NCBI RefSeq assembly: GCF_029223525.1
Contig: NZ_JARHTQ010000004.1
Location: 62,001 to 126,000, forward strand
DNA length: 64,000 nt
Direction: 5' to 3'
DNA from: Streptantibioticus ferralitis
Lineage (GTDB): Bacteria; Actinomycetota; Actinomycetes; Streptomycetales; Streptomycetaceae
The translations under genes were made by a program, and so were the position numbers. This document shows positions 34,123-43,151 of this stretch, piece by piece. The notes under the pieces are model-generated. The model did not search any database and had not been told where the DNA came from. It saw nothing but the letters and a program-made list of their open reading frames with translations. Position 1 is the stretch's first letter, and each line of letters opens with the position of its first letter.

Positions 34123-34232
34123 AACGCGGTCAGTCAGCACTCATGGTGTTCAGCTGGGCATGGGTGACCGTTCCGTTCGCCTATGGCGTCTACGAGCTGG
34201 TGCTCAAGCTACGGCAACTCTTCACGGGCTGA
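34119..34232 (+). CDS. MFS transporter small subunit
   Basis: A 37-residue single-span protein, MKRGQSALMVFSWAWVTVPF then AYGVYELVLKLRQLFTG. Its ATG overlaps the carrier's TGA. Short proteins of this type regularly follow OFA-family carriers and are thought to pack against them. Too short for routine gene finding, but the coupling and the W-V-PF-YG-YE pattern support it. Confidence 0.75.
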   Translation: MKRGQSALMVFSWAWVTVPFAYGVYELVLKLRQLFTG

Positions 34233-34321
34233 CGTCGCCCGCGCATGCACTCGCCGCAGGGTCGGCAGGGCCCGTAGTAGCCTCGAAGGCGCCCATCGCG
34301 CCTTTGTGGAGAGGACCCACG

Positions 34322-35377
34322 TTGCCCAAGCACCGGATTCCCGTCGTCATCCTCGCGGGGTTCCTGGGCTCGGGTAAGACGACGTTGCTCAATCACCTCC
34401 TGAGGAACAGCGGGGGAGTGCGTATCGGGGTGATCGTCAACGACTTCGGCAGCATCAACGTGGACGCCCTGAGCGTCGCCGGCCAGGTCGATTCGATGAT
34501 CTCGCTGGGGAACGGCTGTCTGTGCTGCGCGGTGGACACCGGTGACATGGACGAGATGCTCCAGCGACTCACCCGGCCGAGCGCGGGCATCGACGTCATC
34601 GTCATCGAGGCGAGCGGCCTTGCCGAACCCCAGGAGGTGATCCGTATGGTCCTGGCCAGTGACGACCGGCGGATCACCTACGGGGGGCTGGTGGAGGTGG
34701 TCGACGGGGTGGAGTTCGAAGAGACCCGCACCCGTCATCCGGAGGTCGAAAAGCACCTGAGGTGTGCCGACTTGATCGTGCTCAACAAGAGCGATCGTCT
34801 CGGCGAGCCGGAACTCGAAGAGCTGCTGGCGGCCGTCGCCCGGATCACCCCGGGAACCCCGGTGGTATCCACGGCGCACGGCCGGATTGATCCGGAGCTG
34901 CTGTTCGACCGGAGACGGCGGACCTCACGGGAGCCTGCGGTACGGCAGTTGTCCTTCGATGATCTGCGCACCGACGATCACGAACACGCCCCTGATCACG
35001 CCGACGGTTGCGATCATCTGCATTCCGCCTACCAGACGGTCACCTTCGTCTCCGAACGGCCGGTCAATCCACGTAAGTTGATGGACTTCCTGGACGGCGG
35101 ACCCGCGGGCATCTACCGCATCAAGGGGTTCCTCGACTTCGGCGAACCCGGGGACAAGCAGAAGTACGCCCTGCACACCGTCGGCAGATACCTCCGTTTC
35201 CGCCCGGGCCGGTGGGCTGCGGACGAGCCGCGCAGCACACGGCTCGTCCTCATCGGTACCGGTCTGGACGCGGAGACCGTCACCGAGCAACTCAACCGCT
35301 GTGTCGAGACGGGGGACCCGTCCACCGAGGACGACCTGCGGATGATGCCCGTGCTGCGTTACGCCGAGTCCCCCTGA
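34322..35377 (+). CDS. CobW/COG0523 G3E-family GTPase (putative metal chaperone)
   Basis: A 351-residue GTPase with Walker A in VVILAGFLGSGKTTLLNHLL, the metal-binding CxCC motif in GNGCLCCAV at about residue 64, Walker B-type EASGLAEP, and the base-specificity motif LIVLNKSD. A His/Asp-rich stretch (DDHEHAPDHADGCDHLHS) before the C-terminal domain (GIYRIKGFLDFGEPG) is typical of zinc-handling members. TTG 34322 has GGAGAGG 7 bases upstream. It follows the MFS pair by 89 bases; a functional link is uncertain. Confidence 0.9.
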   Translation: MPKHRIPVVILAGFLGSGKTTLLNHLLRNSGGVRIGVIVNDFGSINVDALSVAGQVDSMISLGNGCLCCAVDTGDMDEMLQRLTRPSAGIDVIVIEASGLAEPQEVIRMVLASDDRRITYGGLVEVVDGVEFEETRTRHPEVEKHLRCADLIVLNKSDRLGEPELEELLAAVARITPGTPVVSTAHGRIDPELLFDRRRRTSREPAVRQLSFDDLRTDDHEHAPDHADGCDHLHSAYQTVTFVSERPVNPRKLMDFLDGGPAGIYRIKGFLDFGEPGDKQKYALHTVGRYLRFRPGRWAADEPRSTRLVLIGTGLDAETVTEQLNRCVETGDPSTEDDLRMMPVLRYAESP

Positions 35378-35404
35378 GGCGCAGCGGCCGAGCTTCTCTG
35401 TCCG

Positions 35405-35738
35405 AGGCTCCACGCACCCGCGTGCACGCTGTTCGCCGGCGCCGCCGCGACCGGCCTTCGAGTCGTGCTCGCGGCACTGCTCGCCACCGGCGGCGTGCTC
35501 GGAGTCATGGAGATCAGCACCGTCGGCTTCGCGGATGCCCATCACCACAGAGCCGACGCAAGTCTCGTCCTCGCCTGCTACGCGCTCGGATCGTGCCCGG
35601 CAGGCCTGGCCTTCGGCGTCTGGCGGCCCAGGGGCAGCCCTGCCGGGCTACCGCATTCCACTGATGGCCAGTGCTCTGGCCCTGCTGACCGCACTTGTCG
35701 GCTCCCGCAGGTCGTCCGTTTGGGACACATGCATGTAA
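35405..35738 (+). pseudogene. C-terminal remnant of an MFS transporter, frameshifted
   Basis: One frame reads LRVVLAALLATGGVLGVMEI and ADASLVLACYALGSCPAGLA FGV, the ninth and tenth helices of an MFS exporter. After about 35630 the sense continues in another frame as ALPGYRIPLMASALALLTAL. The N-terminal two-thirds is absent and the end is cut at 35738. Confidence 0.5.
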
Positions 35739-35754
35739 CGATCGGTTGCGCTCC

Positions 35755-35771
35755 TGCAGAAATTTTCTGCA
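35755..35771. promoter_or_regulatory. Palindromic operator upstream of the sugar-binding gene
   Basis: TGCAGAAATTTTCTGCA has perfect 8-bp arms around one base, 127 bases before the binding-protein start. It resembles LacI-family sites in composition and is the likely target of one or both LacI proteins at the end of the operon. Confidence 0.6.
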
Positions 35772-35898
35772 AGACCTTTCCGTCCGGTCACTCCACTGTT
35801 ACGTTCCTGCCCGACCCGACGGCCCGCGACGGTGCGGTCGAGGTGGGAGTGTCCCTGTGGTGCCCATCGTTCGGGCATCCACCCCCGAAGGAGTACAC

Positions 35899-37176
35899 AT
35901 GCGTCGTGGCATTGCGGCGGCCGCTCTGGTGGCGGCGATGACGGTTTCTGCAAGCGCTTGCAACAGCGGCGGAAGCTCATCCGCCAAGTCGAACGGACCG
36001 GTCACCATCACCTGGTGGGACACATCGGACGCCACCAACGAGGCCCCCGCATACCAGGCGCTGGTTGCCGACTTCGAGAAGGCAAACCCCAACGTCAAGG
36101 TCAAGTACGTCAACGTCCCCTTCGCCAGCGCGCAGACCAAGTTCCAGACCGCCGCCGGCAGCAGCGGCGCGCCGGATGTGTTCCGCTCCGACGTCGGCTG
36201 GACCCCGGGCTTCGCGAAGGCGGGCTACCTCGCCCCGCTGACCGGCACTCCGGCTGACGCCGACACCTCGCACTTCGAGAAGCAGCTGATCACCCAGGCC
36301 AGCTACAACGGCAAGCTCTACGGTGTGCCGCTGGTGACCGACACCCTCGGCCTGATGTACAACAAGCAGCTCTTCGCCAAGGCCGGGATCGCCAAGGCGC
36401 CCACCACCTGGGACGAGCTCAAGGCCGACGCCGCGCTGGTCAAGCAGAAGGACGGCGTCGACGGCTTCGCCTTCAACCCCGCGTCCTACTACGCGATGCC
36501 CTTCCTCTACGGCGAGGGCACCGACATGGTGGACGCCGCGGGCAAGAAGATCACCATCAACTCGACCGCCGCCGCCAAGGGCATCGACACCCTGAAGGGC
36601 GTGATCGGTGCTTCGGGTGTCTCCAAGCTGGACATCACCGCCAACGGCTACGCCAACATCATGGACGCCTTCGACAGCGGAAAGCTCGCCGCCATCATCC
36701 AGGGTCCCTGGGAGATCAACAACGTCTACAAGGGCTCGGCGTTCAGCGACCACACCAACCTGGGCATCGCCGCCGTCCCGGCCGGCGCCACGGGGAAGGC
36801 GGGCGCGCCCATCGGCGGCCACAACCTGGTCGCGTACGCGGGTTCCGACGCCGCACACCAGGCCGCCGCGGAGAAGTTCATCGCCTTCATGACCTCGGCG
36901 CAGTCGCAGACCACCCTCGCGCTGAAGAACTCGACCCTGCCGACCCGCGGTGACGCCTACACCGCGAAGGTCACCTCCAGCCCCGGTATCGCCGGTTTCC
37001 AGTCGATCCTGTCCTCCGGCGTGCCGCGCCCGGCGGTCCCCGAATACAGCTCCCTGTACGACCCGTTCACCAAGGAGCTGACCAAGATCCTCAGCGGACA
37101 GGAGAGCACGCAGGACGGCCTGAAGAACACCTCCATCCAGTTCCAGAAGCTGCTCTCCGGCTACGCCAGCCAGTGA
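35899..37176 (+). CDS. Sugar ABC transporter substrate-binding lipoprotein
   Basis: A 425-residue family 1 (MalE-type) binding protein. The signal peptide MRRGIAAAALVAAMTVSASA ends in a lipobox with Cys21. PVTITWWDTSDATNEAPAYQ starts the mature fold, with APDVFRSDVGWTPGFAKAGY and YGVPLVTDTLGLMYNKQLFA as conserved strands. AAGGAG precedes the ATG by 5 bases. It heads an operon with two permeases and an alpha-glucosidase, so an alpha-glucoside (maltose, trehalose or similar) is the likely ligand. The lipobox codons contain a perfect palindrome, listed separately. Confidence 0.92.
   Translation: MRRGIAAAALVAAMTVSASACNSGGSSSAKSNGPVTITWWDTSDATNEAPAYQALVADFEKANPNVKVKYVNVPFASAQTKFQTAAGSSGAPDVFRSDVGWTPGFAKAGYLAPLTGTPADADTSHFEKQLITQASYNGKLYGVPLVTDTLGLMYNKQLFAKAGIAKAPTTWDELKADAALVKQKDGVDGFAFNPASYYAMPFLYGEGTDMVDAAGKKITINSTAAAKGIDTLKGVIGASGVSKLDITANGYANIMDAFDSGKLAAIIQGPWEINNVYKGSAFSDHTNLGIAAVPAGATGKAGAPIGGHNLVAYAGSDAAHQAAAEKFIAFMTSAQSQTTLALKNSTLPTRGDAYTAKVTSSPGIAGFQSILSSGVPRPAVPEYSSLYDPFTKELTKILSGQESTQDGLKNTSIQFQKLLSGYASQ
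35949..35962. promoter_or_regulatory. LacI-type palindrome inside the signal-peptide codons
   Basis: TGCAAGCGCTTGCA is a perfect 14-bp palindrome with the CG centre typical of LacI-family operators. It lies within codons 17-22 of the binding protein and uses GCA and GCT alanine codons, which are uncommon at this GC content. It may work with the site at 35755-35771 through looping. Confidence 0.6.
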
Positions 37177-37267
37177 TCGCCCGGTGGGCCGCCGCTGCCG
37201 ACCTCCGGCAGTCGTGCGGCCCACCGCCCGCAGCCGTATGCCGCGTCTCCTGAAGAGGTGTCAGAAG

Positions 37268-38266
37268 ATGACCGTCGCCGTCCAGGGCAAGCCCCTGAAG
37301 CAGCGCCGCGACCGCTCACCCCGCCCCGGCCTGGTCAGCCGGATCCGGCGCTCCTACGACCGGCACTGGTACGCCTGGGCCATGGTGGCCCCCGTCGTGG
37401 TCGTCCTCGGACTGCTCGTCGGCTACCCGCTGGTGCGCGGCATCCTGCTGACCTTCACCGACGCCAACAGCCTCAACGTGGGCCGCACCATCGGCGTCAA
37501 CCACATTCCCGACAGCTACAACTGGGTCGGTCTGAAGAACTACACCGAGATCCTGACCGGCCCGGACAACCAGTTCTGGCCGCACTTCGTGTGGACCGTC
37601 ATCTGGACCACCGTCTGCGTGGCCCTCACGTACGGCGCGGGACTCGGCCTCGCGGTGCTGCTCAACCGCCGGATGCGGGGCCGTACCTGCTACCGGATCC
37701 TGTTGATCCTGCCGTGGGCGGTGCCGACTTTCGTGACGGTGTTCTCCTGGCGGCTGCTGTTCACCGACGGGGGTGCCATCAACTCCGTACTGGGCGCGCT
37801 GCACTTGCCGCAACCCGCCTGGCTCAGCGATCCCACCTGGCAGAAGGTCGCCGCGATCGCGGTGAACGTCTGGGTCGGAGTGCCGTTCATGATGATCTCC
37901 ATGCTCGGCGGCCTCCAGGCCATTCCCGGCGAACTCTACGAAGCCGCCGAGATGGACGGTGCCAGCCCCTGGCAGCGGTTCCGCCATGTCACCCTGCCGG
38001 GGCTGCGCCCGGTCAGCAACACGGTGATCCTGCTGGGCATCATCTGGACGTTCAACCAGTTCAACGTCATCTTCCTGCTGTTCGGTTCGAGTGGTGCGGA
38101 CAGCGCGCAGATCCTCGTCACCTACGCCTACCAGCTCTTCTTCGGCCAGATGCCGCAGGACTTCGCCCGCTCCGCCACGGTCGGCATCCTGTGCCTGTCC
38201 CTGCTGGTCGTCTTCACCTCCTTCTACCGGCGCTGGCTGAACCGCAACGAGCAGGTGCGGGCATGA
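37268..38266 (+). CDS. Sugar ABC transporter permease (MalF-type)
   Basis: A 332-residue permease with six transmembrane helices starting at MVAPVVVVLGLLVGYPLVRG. The EAA loop that docks the ATPase reads ELYEAAEMDGASPWQRFRHV followed by TLPGL. AGAGGTG lies before ATG 37268. Its stop overlaps the start of the second permease (ATGA). No ATPase gene is in the operon, so a shared MsiK-type ATPase is presumed. Confidence 0.92.
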   Translation: MTVAVQGKPLKQRRDRSPRPGLVSRIRRSYDRHWYAWAMVAPVVVVLGLLVGYPLVRGILLTFTDANSLNVGRTIGVNHIPDSYNWVGLKNYTEILTGPDNQFWPHFVWTVIWTTVCVALTYGAGLGLAVLLNRRMRGRTCYRILLILPWAVPTFVTVFSWRLLFTDGGAINSVLGALHLPQPAWLSDPTWQKVAAIAVNVWVGVPFMMISMLGGLQAIPGELYEAAEMDGASPWQRFRHVTLPGLRPVSNTVILLGIIWTFNQFNVIFLLFGSSGADSAQILVTYAYQLFFGQMPQDFARSATVGILCLSLLVVFTSFYRRWLNRNEQVRA

Positions 38267-39234
38267 GCGCCGACCAGAGCCCGAGCACACCCGGTACGGG
38301 AGGAACGGCACCGATGACCACCGCAGTCCAGCAGGCCACAGCGGACGTGGCGGACGTCCCGCAGACGAGAACCCTCTCCGCCGAGACCCGCCACCACCGG
38401 CGGCGCGGCGAGCGCAGCCGCGGCGCCTCGGCGGCGCTGCACGGCAGCCTCGCCGTCGCGGCGTTCATCGCGGCCTTTCCGGTCGCCTGGATCTGCTACA
38501 TCGCGCTCGGCCCGGACGAACACGACTACCTGCACCCCGGAAAGATCCTCGGCAAGGCGTCGCTGTCGAACTTCGGTTACGTGATCCACCACACCGGATT
38601 CGTCAGCTGGCTGCTGAACTCGGTCATCGTGGGCGTCGGCACCATGTTCGTCGGCGTCCTGATCGCCGCCAGCGCCGGATACGCCGTCTCCCGCATGCGC
38701 TTCCCCGGCCACCGCAAGCTCATGTACACCTTCCTGCTCACCCAGATGTTCCCGGCCGCGATCCTGATGGTGCCGCTGTACAAGATCATGAGCGACCTCC
38801 ATCTGCTCGACTCGTACCTCGGCCTGATCCTGATCTACTGCACCACCGCGGTGCCGTTCTCCGCCTGGCTGCTCAAGGGGTACTTCGACACCATTCCGGT
38901 GGACATCGACGAGGCCGGACGGATCGACGGCCTCACCCCGCTCGGCACCTTCTGGCGGCTGATCCTGCCGCTGGCCAGGCCCGGCCTGTCGGTCGCCGCC
39001 TTCTACACCTTCATCACCGCCTGGGGCGAGGTGGCCTTCGCCTCGCACTTCATGCTCTCCGCGGGCAAGTACACCCTCGCGGTGGGCCTGCAGACGTACA
39101 TCAGCCAGTACAACTCCCAGTGGAACTACATGGCGGCGACCTCGGTGCTCATCGCCATCCCCGCGGGAGTCGTCTTCTACCTCGTCCAGAAGCATCTCGT
39201 CGCCGGGCTCACCGCCGGCGGCACAAAGGGATGA
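38263..39234 (+). CDS. Sugar ABC transporter permease (MalG-type)
   Basis: A 323-residue permease with six helices after a 60-residue cytoplasmic N-terminus. The EAA loop is DIDEAGRIDGLTPLGTFWRL followed by ILPLARPGL. SRMRFPGHRKLMYTFLLTQ MFPA is characteristic of MalG proteins. Translation is coupled to the first permease by the ATGA overlap. Confidence 0.92.
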   Translation: MSADQSPSTPGTGGTAPMTTAVQQATADVADVPQTRTLSAETRHHRRRGERSRGASAALHGSLAVAAFIAAFPVAWICYIALGPDEHDYLHPGKILGKASLSNFGYVIHHTGFVSWLLNSVIVGVGTMFVGVLIAASAGYAVSRMRFPGHRKLMYTFLLTQMFPAAILMVPLYKIMSDLHLLDSYLGLILIYCTTAVPFSAWLLKGYFDTIPVDIDEAGRIDGLTPLGTFWRLILPLARPGLSVAAFYTFITAWGEVAFASHFMLSAGKYTLAVGLQTYISQYNSQWNYMAATSVLIAIPAGVVFYLVQKHLVAGLTAGGTKG

Positions 39235-39311
39235 CCCCGGGCCTCCCGGTCCCTCTTCCACCACCTCAGCAACGGGCGGCCACCGCCCACTCGCCGATTC
39301 CAAGGGATTCC

Positions 39312-40982
39312 ATGACCCAGCACCTGACCGAACTGCCCCGGCCTGCCGACGCCGACGCTCGCGGCGGCTGGTGGCGCGATGCGGTGATCTACCAGGTGTA
39401 CCCACGCAGCTTCGCCGACGGCAACGGAGACGGCATCGGCGACCTGTCGGGCATCCGTGCCCGTCTGCCGTACCTGAAGGACCTGGGCGTCGACGCCGTG
39501 TGGCTCTCCCCCTTCTACGCCTCCCCGCAGGCCGACGCGGGCTATGACGTCACCGACTACCGTGCCGTCGACCCGATGTTCGGCACCCTCGCCGACGCCG
39601 AGGGCCTGATCCACGACGTCCACGCCCTGAGCCTGCGGATCATCGTCGACCTCGTCCCCAACCACTGCTCCGACCAGCACGCCTGGTTCCAGCAGGCGCT
39701 GCGCGAGGGCCCCGGCTCACCGCTGCGAAGCCGATTCCACTTCCGGCCCGGCAAGGGCGCCGATGGTGAACTGCCGCCCAACGACTGGGAGTCGGTGTTC
39801 GGCGGGCCCGCCTGGACCCGCACCCGCAATCCCGACGGCAGCGACGGCGAGTGGTACCTGCACCTGTTCGCCCCCGAGCAACCCGACTTCAACTGGGAAC
39901 ACCCCGCGGTGGCCGACGAGTTCCGCTCGGTCCTGCGCTTCTGGCTCGACCTGGGCGTCGACGGCTTCCGCATCGACGTCGCCCACGGCCTGGTCAAGGC
40001 GGCGGGCCTGCCGGACGTCGGACGGAACGACCAGATCACCCTGCTGGGCAACGCCGTCCTGCCGTTCTTCGACCAGGACGGCGTCCACGACATCTACCGC
40101 GGCTGGCGCAAGATCCTCGACGAGTACAGCGGCGAACGCATAGCGGTCGCCGAAGCATGGACCCCCACGGTGCGGCGTACGGCGAACTACCTGCGCCCCG
40201 ACGAACTGCACCAGGCCTTCAACTTCCAGTATCTGAGCGCGGATTGGGACGCAACGGCACTGCGCGAGGTCATCGACGCCTCGTTGGACGCCATGCGCCC
40301 GGTCGGCGCGCCCACCACCTGGGTGCTGTCCAACCACGACGTGGTGCGCCACGCCACCCGGCTCGGCACCGCCGACCCCGAGCAGACCTTGCGGCGCGCC
40401 AGGGCCGCCAGCTTGCTGATGCTCGCCCTGCCCGGCTCGGCCTATCTGTACCAGGGCGAGGAACTGGGCCTGCCGGAGGTCACCGACCTGCCCGACGCCG
40501 TGCGCCAGGACCCGGCGTTCCGCCGGGCCAAGGGCACCGCGGTGGAAGGCCAGGAGGGCATGCGGGACGGCTGCCGGGTGCCGATCCCGTGGTCCGGCGA
40601 CCAGGCCCCGTACGGGTTCGGCCCGACGCCGGGCGGCCCCAGCTGGCTTCCGCAGCCCGCCGAGTGGTCCGAACTCAGCGTCGAGGCGCAGACCGGTGAC
40701 CCGGCATCGACCCTTGAGCTCTACCGCACCGCCCTGACCGTCCGCCGTGAGCACCCGGCGCTGGGCGGGGGGGAGTCGGTGCGCTGGCAGGACGCCCCGG
40801 AGGCGGTGCTGTGCTTCCGCCGGGACAGCGCCGACGGTTCCTTCGTCTGCACCGCCAACACCGCCGCGCAGCCGGTCCGACTGGCCGCTCCCGGCCGCGT
40901 GTTGCTCTCGTCCAGCCCGGTCGTCGTCCTTGACGGCGAGGTCATCCTGCCTGGTGACACCACGGTCTGGTGGGCCGTCTGA
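39312..40982 (+). CDS. GH13 alpha-glucosidase
   Basis: A 556-residue cytoplasmic glycoside hydrolase of family GH13, exo-acting alpha-glucosidase type. Catalytic residues are visible: nucleophile Asp222 in GFRIDVAHG, acid/base Glu281 in VAEAWTP and transition-state Asp343 in SNHDVVRH. The (beta/alpha)8 start DAVIYQVYPRSFADGNGDGI and the loop YDVTDYRAVDPMFGTLAD are typical. ATG 39312 follows weak GGGAT. It would hydrolyse the glucoside taken up by the upstream transporter. The LacI gene begins 1 base after its stop. Confidence 0.92.
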   Translation: MTQHLTELPRPADADARGGWWRDAVIYQVYPRSFADGNGDGIGDLSGIRARLPYLKDLGVDAVWLSPFYASPQADAGYDVTDYRAVDPMFGTLADAEGLIHDVHALSLRIIVDLVPNHCSDQHAWFQQALREGPGSPLRSRFHFRPGKGADGELPPNDWESVFGGPAWTRTRNPDGSDGEWYLHLFAPEQPDFNWEHPAVADEFRSVLRFWLDLGVDGFRIDVAHGLVKAAGLPDVGRNDQITLLGNAVLPFFDQDGVHDIYRGWRKILDEYSGERIAVAEAWTPTVRRTANYLRPDELHQAFNFQYLSADWDATALREVIDASLDAMRPVGAPTTWVLSNHDVVRHATRLGTADPEQTLRRARAASLLMLALPGSAYLYQGEELGLPEVTDLPDAVRQDPAFRRAKGTAVEGQEGMRDGCRVPIPWSGDQAPYGFGPTPGGPSWLPQPAEWSELSVEAQTGDPASTLELYRTALTVRREHPALGGGESVRWQDAPEAVLCFRRDSADGSFVCTANTAAQPVRLAAPGRVLLSSSPVVVLDGEVILPGDTTVWWAV

Positions 40983-40983
40983 C

Positions 40984-42048
40984 ATGGCACCCATCTCCAC
41001 CGACCCCGCCCCCACCGCGCGACTGGCCGACATCGCAGCGCAGGCGGGGGTGAGCGAGGCCACCGTCTCCCGGGTGCTCAACGGCAAGTCGGGGGTCTCC
41101 GCGGCCACTCGGCAGGCGGTACTGGCCGCGCTGGACGTGCTCGGGTACGAGCGTCCGGTACGGCTGCGCCAGCGCAGCGCCGGTCTGATCGGGCTGATCA
41201 TCCCTGAGCTGAACAACCCGATCTTCCCGGCCTTCGCCCAGGCCATCGAGCAGGTTCTCAGCCGCCACGGCTACACACCGCTGCTGTGCACCGCGGCCCC
41301 CGGCGGGTCCACCGAGGACGAACTGGTCGAGACGCTCGTCGAGCGAGGCGTCGCCGGTATCGTCTTCGCCTCCGGACTGCACGCGGACACCACGGCGGAC
41401 ATGGAGCGCTACGCCCGGCTGGTGGGCCGTGGTGTGCCGTTCGTGCTCATCAACGGCTACAGCGACAAGATCAGCGCACCGTTCATCTCGCTGGACGACG
41501 GGGCGGCGATGTGGATGGCGGTGCGCCACCTGGCGGAACTGGGCCATGAACGGATCGGCTTGGCCGTCGGTCCTGCCCGGTTCGTCCCCGCGCGGCGCAA
41601 GTTGGAGGGCTTCACCGCGGCGTGCCGGGACATCCTCGGTGTCGCGGCGGCCGAGTCGGAGCGACTGGTCCAGCACACCCTGTTCAGTGTGGAGGGCGGG
41701 CACGCCGCCGGTGTGCTGCTGGACCGCGGTTGCACCGCGGTGGTCTGCGGAAGCGACATGATGGCCTTCGGTTTGATCCGGGCGGCCCGCCAGCGCTGTC
41801 TGAGCGTCCCCGGGGACGTGTCCGTCGTGGGCTTCGACGACTCGCCCCTGATCGCCTTCGCCGACCCGCCGCTCACCACCCTCCGGCAGCCGGTCGAGTC
41901 CATGAGCGCGGCCGCCGTCGACGCGCTCCTGGAGGAGATCGGCGGAAACCCCGCCCACCGCGCGGAGTTCGTCTTCCAGCCGGAACTGGTCGTCCGCGGT
42001 TCGACCGGCGCCGCCCGAGGCTCTGGTGGAGCCGACGGATCCACCTAG
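40984..42048 (+). CDS. LacI family transcriptional regulator 1
   Basis: A 354-residue LacI repressor. The N-terminal helix-turn-helix and hinge are LADIAAQAGVSEATVSRVLN and YERPVRLRQRSAG, followed by the periplasmic-binding-fold domain (GLIIPELNNPIFPAFAQAIE; ALTTLRQPVE motif as PPLTTLRQPVE). It starts one base after the alpha-glucosidase stop and so is part of the sugar operon. Its probable sites are the palindromes at 35755 and 35949. It is nearly identical to the next gene in the DNA-binding part. Confidence 0.92.
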   Translation: MAPISTDPAPTARLADIAAQAGVSEATVSRVLNGKSGVSAATRQAVLAALDVLGYERPVRLRQRSAGLIGLIIPELNNPIFPAFAQAIEQVLSRHGYTPLLCTAAPGGSTEDELVETLVERGVAGIVFASGLHADTTADMERYARLVGRGVPFVLINGYSDKISAPFISLDDGAAMWMAVRHLAELGHERIGLAVGPARFVPARRKLEGFTAACRDILGVAAAESERLVQHTLFSVEGGHAAGVLLDRGCTAVVCGSDMMAFGLIRAARQRCLSVPGDVSVVGFDDSPLIAFADPPLTTLRQPVESMSAAAVDALLEEIGGNPAHRAEFVFQPELVVRGSTGAARGSGGADGST

Positions 42049-42128
42049 CCCGGCGGAAGGCGGGTGGCCGCCAGGCGTGGCAGGGGATCCGGTAGGAGCC
42101 CGTGCCGCGGTGCAATAGGCTCCGTTGT

Positions 42129-43151
42129 GTGACTACGGCGCGACTGGTTGACATCGCAGCGCAGGCGGGGGTGAGCGAGGCCACGGTCTCCCGGGTGCTC
42201 AACGGCAAGTCGGGAGTCTCCGCGGCGTCCCGGCAGGCGGTGCTGGCCGCGCTGGACGTGCTCGGGTACGAGCGTCCGGTACGGCTGCGCCAGCGCAGCG
42301 CCGGTCTGATCGGGCTGATCACGCCGGAGCTGAGCAACCCGATCTTCCCGGCTTTAGCCCAGGTCATCGAGCAGGTGCTGACCCGCTATGGCTACACCCC
42401 CGCGTTGTGCACCCAGACTCCTGGCGGCTCCACCGAGGACGAACTGGTGGAGATGCTGGTGGAGCGCGGCGTGACCGGCATCGTGTTCATGTCCGGTCTG
42501 CACGCGGACACCACGGCCGACACGGAGCGCTACGCCCGGCTGGTGGGCCGTGGTGTGCCGTTCGTGCTCGTCAACGGCTACAGCGACAAGATCAGCGCAC
42601 CCTTCATCTCCGTCGACGACCGGGCGGCGATGTGGATGGCGGTGCGCCATCTCGCCGGGCTCGGCCATCAACGCATCGGCCTGGCCGTAGGTCCCGCCCG
42701 ATTCGTTCCGGTGCAACGCAAGCTTGAGGGATTCACCGCCGCCATGGAGTCGGTGCTCGGGCTGGACGCCGAGGCTGCCGGAGCGCTGGTGCGGCACTCG
42801 ATGTTCAGTGTGGAGGGTGGACAGGCCGCGGCGGGCGAGCTGTTGGGCCGCGATTGCACCGCGATCGTCTGCGGCAGCGACCTGATGGCGTTCGGTGCCG
42901 TCCGCGGCGCCCGAGCCCGCGGGCTGAGCGTTCCGCGCGACATATCGGTGGTCGGTTTCGATGACTCCCCGCTGATCGCCTTCGCCGACCCGCCGCTCAC
43001 TACCATCCGACAGCCCGTCGAGTCCATGGGCGCCGCCGCGGTCGGCGTCCTGCTGGAGGAGATCAGCGGAAACCAGGCCCAGCGTGCGGAGTTCGTCTTC
43101 GAGCCCGAACTGGTGGTACGCGGCTCGACGGCCGCGGTACGCGCGAAATAG
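42129..43151 (+). CDS. LacI family transcriptional regulator 2
   Basis: A 340-residue paralogue of the preceding LacI protein with the same helix-turn-helix (VDIAAQAGVSEATVSRVLN). A 79-base block (42243-42321) is identical to 41122-41200 of the first gene. The ligand domain has drifted further (ALCTQTPGGS versus LLCTAAPGGS; MESVLGLDAEAAGALVRHS). Start GTG 42129. Codon 76 (42354-42356) is TTA, where paralogue 1 has TTC (Phe), so this copy alone would need the bldA tRNA. Confidence 0.9.
   Translation: MTTARLVDIAAQAGVSEATVSRVLNGKSGVSAASRQAVLAALDVLGYERPVRLRQRSAGLIGLITPELSNPIFPALAQVIEQVLTRYGYTPALCTQTPGGSTEDELVEMLVERGVTGIVFMSGLHADTTADTERYARLVGRGVPFVLVNGYSDKISAPFISVDDRAAMWMAVRHLAGLGHQRIGLAVGPARFVPVQRKLEGFTAAMESVLGLDAEAAGALVRHSMFSVEGGQAAAGELLGRDCTAIVCGSDLMAFGAVRGARARGLSVPRDISVVGFDDSPLIAFADPPLTTIRQPVESMGAAAVGVLLEEISGNQAQRAEFVFEPELVVRGSTAAVRAK

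Noticed and set aside
37258-38262. Open frame in phase with the second permease across the whole first permease gene
   Set aside because: Its product is Arg/Pro-rich without membrane segments. The MalF permease in the other frame is real, and the second permease starts at the ATGA overlap at 38263.
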